Positions 13,011 to 16,507 of a stretch of 16,507 bases of DNA are shown one piece after another; position 1 is the stretch's first letter; each line of letters starts with the position of its first letter. The position numbers and the translations under genes are program-made. Source of the DNA: Oscillospiraceae bacterium (GTDB lineage Bacteria; Bacillota; Clostridia; Oscillospirales; Ruminococcaceae); NCBI GenBank assembly GCA_020024215.1, contig JAHHUC010000049.1, forward strand, positions 1 through 16,507. The letters run 5' to 3'. The notes under the pieces were generated by a model. It did no database searches and was not told where the DNA came from. It saw only the letters and a program-made list of their open reading frames with translations.

Positions 13011-13433
13011 TTATTCGCTCCTTTTATCCACAGATTTTATAAGTGAATGGAATAAAAATCCCAGTCCTACGGTCAAAATAACATGTCCTATTCCGGCAAG
13101 CCCGCCGACCATATGATCTGAAAAGCTGGGGAAGGGCTTAAGCAGAAGCTGTGACATACCTCTTATGGTCATAAATCCAAGTGTCATCACAAGGCCTATG
13201 TTATATGTCCACAAAAAGCACCGAAAGCTTTTTTGTTTTTCAAGCTCAAAGCTCTTCATAAATAAGGGCATGAGCAAAAATGTAAGACCGCCCAGCAAAA
13301 TGGCGTGGGGATGAACAACAGACATCACAGATTCTCCGGTAAAACCGGTCCAGTAGGCAATTTCGTGATTGACAAGGCCGGAAAGAAGTCCAAATACAAA
13401 ATAAGACAATGAGATCCAATACATTTTTTTCAT
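13011..13433 (-). CDS. DUF2871-type integral membrane protein
   Basis: The 140 residues contain four predicted membrane segments (about 6-24, 43-60, 72-92 and 107-130) and a basic, cytoplasmic C-terminus. The pattern of HPHAILLGG at the start of segment 2 (H41, H43) and a further His in segment 4 (H117) fits the DUF2871 family of small membrane proteins of unknown function. The membrane His residues could bind a metal or heme, but that is a guess. AAAGGAG lies seven bases before the ATG at 13433; an upstream in-frame ATG at 13475 with a weaker GAGGAAG site is less likely. It forms a two-gene unit with the VOC protein. Confidence 0.72.
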   Translation of the reverse strand: MKKMYWISLSYFVFGLLSGLVNHEIAYWTGFTGESVMSVVHPHAILLGGLTFLLMPLFMKSFELEKQKSFRCFLWTYNIGLVMTLGFMTIRGMSQLLLKPFPSFSDHMVGGLAGIGHVILTVGLGFLFHSLIKSVDKRSE

Positions 13434-13588
13434 AGCTAATCTCCTTTGTTGATAGAAGCAGGCAAGAGTTGACATGCTTCCTCTTTTTTATATGCTGTCA
13501 CTGCCTATTAAAAAGCAAACGGGTAAAAATTTTTCCAAAGCATATTTTCATATTTTGCTCTTAAAGGCAGGGAGGAAGCAGCGATGCC

Positions 13589-14101
13589 CTAAAGAATTTC
13601 CACCAGCTCCTCCTTGGCTTTTCTCTTAAAATGGCGTTCAGAGGGAGAAGCATCCTCTGCGGCATAGCCGATGGGGAAAAGGGCAATAAGATTATATTCC
13701 TTCATTTGAGGATATAGGGTTTGAAGATAGGGTGCATCAAAATAGCCTACCCATGTGGTGCTAAGACCCAAATCCTCTATTTTAAGCAGCATGTGTGTTG
13801 CGACAATTCCGGCATCAATGTCAGCAAAATTGCGCTTATCAAAGGAGCGCACCCAGCCTTCATCCTCCTTGTAGCCGATGACAAGAAAATCATCTGCTCC
13901 AAAGGTATAGCTGCATGATTTGCGGATATTTTCCTTTGCCTCTTCGGATTTAAGCCAGAATATCTTAACAGGCTGAGTGTTTACAGCTGTCGGTGCAATT
14001 CTTCCGGCCTCTATAATTTTCTCAATCTGTTCTGCTGTTGCCCTTTTGTCGGAAAATTTTCTGCATGAATATCTTTTTTCGATCAGATTCTGAAATTCCA
14101 T
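13589..14101 (-). CDS. Nitroreductase-family FMN oxidoreductase
   Basis: The 170 residues are typical of the shorter nitroreductases, which act as FMN-bound dimers using NAD(P)H. The N-terminal phosphate-contact motif is RYSCRKF (10-16). The loop APTAVNTQP (36-44) and the C-terminal FPIGYAAEDASPSERH (152-167) match FMN and dimer contacts of the family. There is no ferredoxin-like extension. The frame is open 72 bases further upstream, but AAAGGAGG before the ATG at 14101 sets the start. It follows the second YbaK gene by 13 bases, so the pair is an operon. The natural substrate is unknown (nitroaromatics, quinones or flavin). Confidence 0.9.
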   Translation of the reverse strand: MEFQNLIEKRYSCRKFSDKRATAEQIEKIIEAGRIAPTAVNTQPVKIFWLKSEEAKENIRKSCSYTFGADDFLVIGYKEDEGWVRSFDKRNFADIDAGIVATHMLLKIEDLGLSTTWVGYFDAPYLQTLYPQMKEYNLIALFPIGYAAEDASPSERHFKRKAKEELVEIL

Positions 14102-14114
14102 AATGTTGCCTCCT

Positions 14115-14588
14115 TTATTTTGTAAACTCTGCAAACTGAGCGTCTGCCAAATCCTCCAGCACCTTGGGCTCAATTTCTATAAGATAGCCCACCTTTCCTC
14201 CGGAGACAAAAATTGTGTCAAAGCTTTGGGCACTTTGCTCTACATAGACAGGCAGCTTGGTGCGTAAGCCGAATGGGGAGCAGCCGCCGTGAGTATAGCC
14301 GGTCAGCTCTTCAAAAATTTCGGGCTTTAGCATTTTAAGGTTGTTGACACCCACTATTCCTGCCGCTTTTTTTAAATCCATTTTCTTTTCGGCAGGCAGA
14401 CAGAACACATAGCAGCTGCCCTTATGGTCTGTGGTAACCAATGTCTTAAACAATCGGTTCAAGGAATATCCGAAGTAAGCAGCTACATCAACAGCTGCCA
14501 CAGGGCCGTTTTCTGTCGGGTATGTATGAAGTGTATATTGTATATTTTCCTGCTCCAATAACTTTATTGCGTTTGTTGTTTCTTGCAT
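14115..14588 (-). CDS. YbaK/EbsC-type aminoacyl-tRNA deacylase, copy 2
   Basis: The 157 residues have the same family marks as the copy at 9715-10173: K48 in FKTLVTTD, MDLKKAAG (70-77) and HGGCSP (100-105). Outside these blocks the two differ widely, so they are old paralogues and not a recent duplication. One may act on Cys-tRNA(Pro) and the other on a different mischarged tRNA, but specificity cannot be read by eye. The ATG at 14588 has GGGAGG a few bases upstream; the longer open frame from 14642 lacks a site. It is the first gene of a pair with the nitroreductase. Confidence 0.88.
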   Translation of the reverse strand: MQETTNAIKLLEQENIQYTLHTYPTENGPVAAVDVAAYFGYSLNRLFKTLVTTDHKGSCYVFCLPAEKKMDLKKAAGIVGVNNLKMLKPEIFEELTGYTHGGCSPFGLRTKLPVYVEQSAQSFDTIFVSGGKVGYLIEIEPKVLEDLADAQFAEFTK

Positions 14589-14653
14589 ATGCCCTCCCGT
14601 TGTTATACCTATATCCTTGTGAATGAATGTAAATTTTTCCATACAGTGGTAAA

Positions 14654-14682
14654 TGGTGGGATTGATTGATACAATCCCACCA
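14654..14682. terminator. Perfect 11-bp hairpin between the alcohol dehydrogenase and YbaK2 genes
   Basis: TGGTGGGATTG (14654-14664) pairs perfectly with CAATCCCACCA (14672-14682) around a seven-base loop. It lies 47 bases beyond the dehydrogenase stop and 66 bases before the YbaK2 start. On the - strand it is followed by TTTACC, a poor T-run, so it may be a weak terminator or a leader element. Confidence 0.5.
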
Positions 14683-14728
14683 ACTCTTAACGTGATTTTT
14701 TAAACCGCAAATCAGCAGGGAGCAATCA

Positions 14729-15901
14729 CTAGAATGTGATGTCCTCTCCGTTATAAGCGGCGATGTAGAGCTTCTTCATCTCATCAGGGTTGATTTCTCT
14801 GGGGTTGGTGCCGGTGCAGGGGTCTGCCACAGCGGTTACAGCCATATTGTCAACCTTGGACATAAAGTCTCCTTCTTCTATGCCGAATTCCTTGAGTGAA
14901 GCGGCCATTTTCAGCTGGCTGCGCACATCTTTGATTTTGTTTATCAAAGCAGCAACAAGCTCCTGCTGATTATTTCCCTCTAAACCAACGCGCTGTGCAA
15001 TTTCGGCATAGCGGCTGCCTGCCTCAGCATTTTTGCTGTTGAAGCTGACAGTGTTGGGCAGATAGATAGCATTTGCCAGACCGTGAGGAACGCCCAATAT
15101 TGCACCGGATTTATGCGCCATAGAGTGTGCAATGCCTAAAATAGCGTTGGAGAAGGACATACCTGCCAGATTCTGAGCCAGGTGCATCTGCTTGCGGGAT
15201 TCCATGTCACCATTGAAGGACTTCACAAGATGATTGAATATCATTTCAATAGAGCGCATTGCAAGAGCATCGGTGAACGGATTGGCAGCAGTGGAAACAT
15301 ATGCCTCCAAAGCGTGTGTCAAAGCATCCATGCCTGTGTTTGCAATAAGATTTTTGGGCATGTTTTCAACCAGAGTTGTATCTAAGATAGCAACATCGGG
15401 TGTGATGTTGTAATCGGCAATAGGATATTTGATGCCGGTTTCGTTATCTGTGATAACAGCAAAGGAGGTTACCTCGGTTGCTGTTCCGCTTGTTGTGGAA
15501 ATGGCGATGAAGTGTGCCTTTGTACGCAGCTTTGGCAGGTTGAAGGGCTTTGCAGCTTCCTCAAATGTAAAATCGGGGTGCTCATAAAATACCCACATTG
15601 CTTTTGCAGCATCAATCGGGGAGCCGCCGCCAATGGCTATAATCAAATCCGGCTGGAACCGGTTCATCTGACAAACGCCCTCGCGGACAGTTGCAACAGA
15701 AGGATCCTGCTCAACTCCGGAAAAGGTGGTGGATTCTATTCCTGCGCTTTTAAGATAGTTCTGCATCCTTTCGATAACACCATCGTCCTTGAGACGATTG
15801 GAACCATATACAATAAATGCCTTTGTTCCCTTAACGGTTGCCAGATATTCAATGGCGTTGTCACCAAAATAAAGATCTCTGGGGATTGTAAATCTCTGCA
15901 T
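14729..15901 (-). CDS. Iron-containing (type III) alcohol dehydrogenase
   Basis: This 390-residue NAD(P)-dependent enzyme interconverts alcohols and aldehydes or ketones. The N-terminal Rossmann-like part has GGGSPIDAAKA (91-101) for nucleotide binding. The C-terminal helical part holds the metal ligands D192, H196, H259 and H273, in GMDALTHALEAY and IAHSMAHKSGAILGVPHG, with the same spacing as FucO (D196, H200, H263, H277). The length is typical and no domain is missing. AAAAGGAG precedes the ATG. It has its own promoter. It lies next to an HxlR regulator, a possible but unproven controller. The fermentation substrate (ethanol, butanol, 1,2-propanediol or other) cannot be told. Confidence 0.95.
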   Translation of the reverse strand: MQRFTIPRDLYFGDNAIEYLATVKGTKAFIVYGSNRLKDDGVIERMQNYLKSAGIESTTFSGVEQDPSVATVREGVCQMNRFQPDLIIAIGGGSPIDAAKAMWVFYEHPDFTFEEAAKPFNLPKLRTKAHFIAISTTSGTATEVTSFAVITDNETGIKYPIADYNITPDVAILDTTLVENMPKNLIANTGMDALTHALEAYVSTAANPFTDALAMRSIEMIFNHLVKSFNGDMESRKQMHLAQNLAGMSFSNAILGIAHSMAHKSGAILGVPHGLANAIYLPNTVSFNSKNAEAGSRYAEIAQRVGLEGNNQQELVAALINKIKDVRSQLKMAASLKEFGIEEGDFMSKVDNMAVTAVADPCTGTNPREINPDEMKKLYIAAYNGEDITF

Positions 15902-15932
15902 ATCAGTATCTCCTTTTCAAATTCTAATTTCG

Positions 15933-15947
15933 TGGGATCGCTTCCCA
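15933..15947. repeat. Short inverted repeat in the alcohol dehydrogenase leader
   Basis: TGGGA-TCGCT-TCCCA is a perfect five-base inverted repeat with a five-base centre. It lies between the predicted transcript start and the ribosome site of the dehydrogenase. It may be an operator or a small hairpin. Confidence 0.35.
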
Positions 15948-15962
15948 TGTCTTCCGTGACAT

Positions 15963-15991
15963 ATCTTAGCATGAGATATTTGGTTTGAAAA
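15963..15991 (-). promoter_or_regulatory. Sigma-A promoter of the alcohol dehydrogenase
   Basis: On the - strand, TTTTCA (15991-15986), a 17-base spacer, then TAAGAT (15968-15963), with TG one base upstream of the -10 box (extended -10). An imperfect palindrome, ATATCT-N7-AGATAT, covers the -10 box. The transcript would start about 60 bases before the ATG. Confidence 0.55.
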
Positions 15992-16060
15992 GAAGGCACT
16001 TTTTGGTGTGCTGTTAACCCAATGGTATGATTTGAGATAAATCAGGGAATTTTGCAGCTA

Positions 16061-16426
16061 TCAATCCTCAAAATGATTTTCCTGATAGAGCTGCACATAA
16101 TTTTTTCCCCATTTATCCATGGCGCTCATAATGGGAATAAGCTCTTCTCCAAGCTCTGTCAGCTTATATTCCACCGCAGGCGGAACTGTGGGATAAACTG
16201 TTCGGGAAACAATTTTGTATTTTTCCAGCTCCTTGAGCTGCTGTGTAAGCATTTTCTGAGTAATTCCTAAAATAAGGCGGCGAAACTCATTATATCTGAT
16301 GGTTTTATGCAGATGAAGATTCCAGATGATGAGAGCCTTCCATTTTCCGCTTAAAATTTCCAATGTCAGCTCAATTTCGCATTGATAATTTGAGCAGCTG
16401 ACCTTATGTTCACGCGAGCTTGGCAT
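16061..16426 (-). CDS. HxlR-family winged-helix transcriptional regulator
   Basis: The 121 residues form a single MarR-like winged-helix domain and should bind DNA as a dimer. The family N-terminus is clear: C16 in CEIELTLEILSGKWK (16-30), followed by FRRLILGITQKMLTQQLKEL (48-67) as the recognition region and the wing with PPAVEYKLTELGEEL (82-96). HxlR members often sense electrophiles or redox stress through an N-terminal Cys (YodB and HypR in B. subtilis) or respond to formaldehyde. C11 and C16 are both present here. GGAGG precedes the ATG at 16426. The downstream alcohol dehydrogenase reads the same way but has its own promoter 60-90 bases before its start. Confidence 0.93.
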   Translation of the reverse strand: MPSSREHKVSCSNYQCEIELTLEILSGKWKALIIWNLHLHKTIRYNEFRRLILGITQKMLTQQLKELEKYKIVSRTVYPTVPPAVEYKLTELGEELIPIMSAMDKWGKNYVQLYQENHFED

Positions 16427-16457
16427 TTTAAAATTCCTCCATATTGTGGTTCTTTTA

Positions 16458-16499
16458 TACCTGATTTTATTTTATCAGAAAAATCGGTACTTTCTGCAA
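16458..16499 (-). promoter_or_regulatory. HxlR gene promoter overlapped by an inverted repeat
   Basis: On the - strand, TTGCAG (16499-16494), 17 bases, then GATAAA (16476-16471). An inverted repeat with arms TACC-GATTTT and AAAATCAGGTA (one extra base in one arm) spans the spacer, the -10 box and the start region at 16458-16489. Such placement suits autorepression by the HxlR protein. The promoter is fair and the operator is inferred. Confidence 0.5.
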
Positions 16500-16507
16500 T
16501 TTAATTT

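Noticed and set aside
9715..14588. Recent tandem duplication of the YbaK gene region
   Set aside because: Apart from short family motifs the two proteins differ widely, and their neighbours are unrelated.
16005..16025. Rex (redox sensor) operator before the alcohol dehydrogenase
   Set aside because: Only a half-site-like GTTAACA is present; the second half of the Rex palindrome is missing.
1..16507. Insertion sequences, prophage genes, CRISPR array, tRNA or rRNA genes
   Set aside because: No transposase or integrase frames, no direct-repeat spacer pattern and no tRNA- or rRNA-like sequence were seen.

Overview
The window looks like chromosomal DNA of a motile, low-to-moderate GC Firmicute, most likely a member of the Clostridia. 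The grounds are AT-rich intergenic DNA, strong AGGAGG-type ribosome binding sites, a flagellin gene with a long leader, CheX rather than CheZ as the CheY-P phosphatase family, a YjfB-type motility protein, a DUF342/FapA protein and a type III iron alcohol dehydrogenase. Family or genus cannot be fixed from this sequence. I see no mobile element, CRISPR array, tRNA or rRNA.

The left part (1-7518, all + strand) is a motility and chemotaxis block. It starts with the 3' end of an unidentified gene and its terminator. Next is a large flagellin gene with its own promoter, a structured leader and terminators. Then come cheX, cheY and a fapA-like gene in tight order, followed by a double-HAMP methyl-accepting chemotaxis protein and a short YjfB-family protein. 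The flagellin and receptor genes have nearly superimposable flagellar sigma factor (sigma-28/sigma-D) promoters, TTTAGTTTT-N12-CGA-N-TATAT. A weaker candidate lies before cheX. The flagellin leader has two good CsrA-type sites: an ANGGAN hexaloop on a 12-bp stem near the predicted 5' end, and an 11/12 consensus match over the Shine-Dalgarno sequence.

The middle (7600-8803, + strand) is a self-contained ECF sigma factor and membrane anti-sigma module. Its two genes overlap by 14 bases, and it has an ECF-type promoter, a 15-bp palindrome near the predicted start site and a large terminator.

The right part (8953-16507, all - strand) holds small metabolic, stress and redox genes. In transcription order these are: an HxlR regulator with an inverted repeat over its own promoter; an iron-containing alcohol dehydrogenase with its own promoter; a YbaK-type aminoacyl-tRNA deacylase with a nitroreductase; a DUF2871 membrane protein with a VOC-fold protein; and a class II UvrA (no UvrB-binding insert), a second YbaK-type deacylase and a small alarmone synthetase. 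The last three probably form one operon.

No wholly new system stands out. The parts most worth a second look are the CsrA-type flagellin leader, the cheX-cheY-fapA unit, the UvrA2-deacylase-alarmone synthetase operon, the unusual anti-sigma partner and the HxlR operator.
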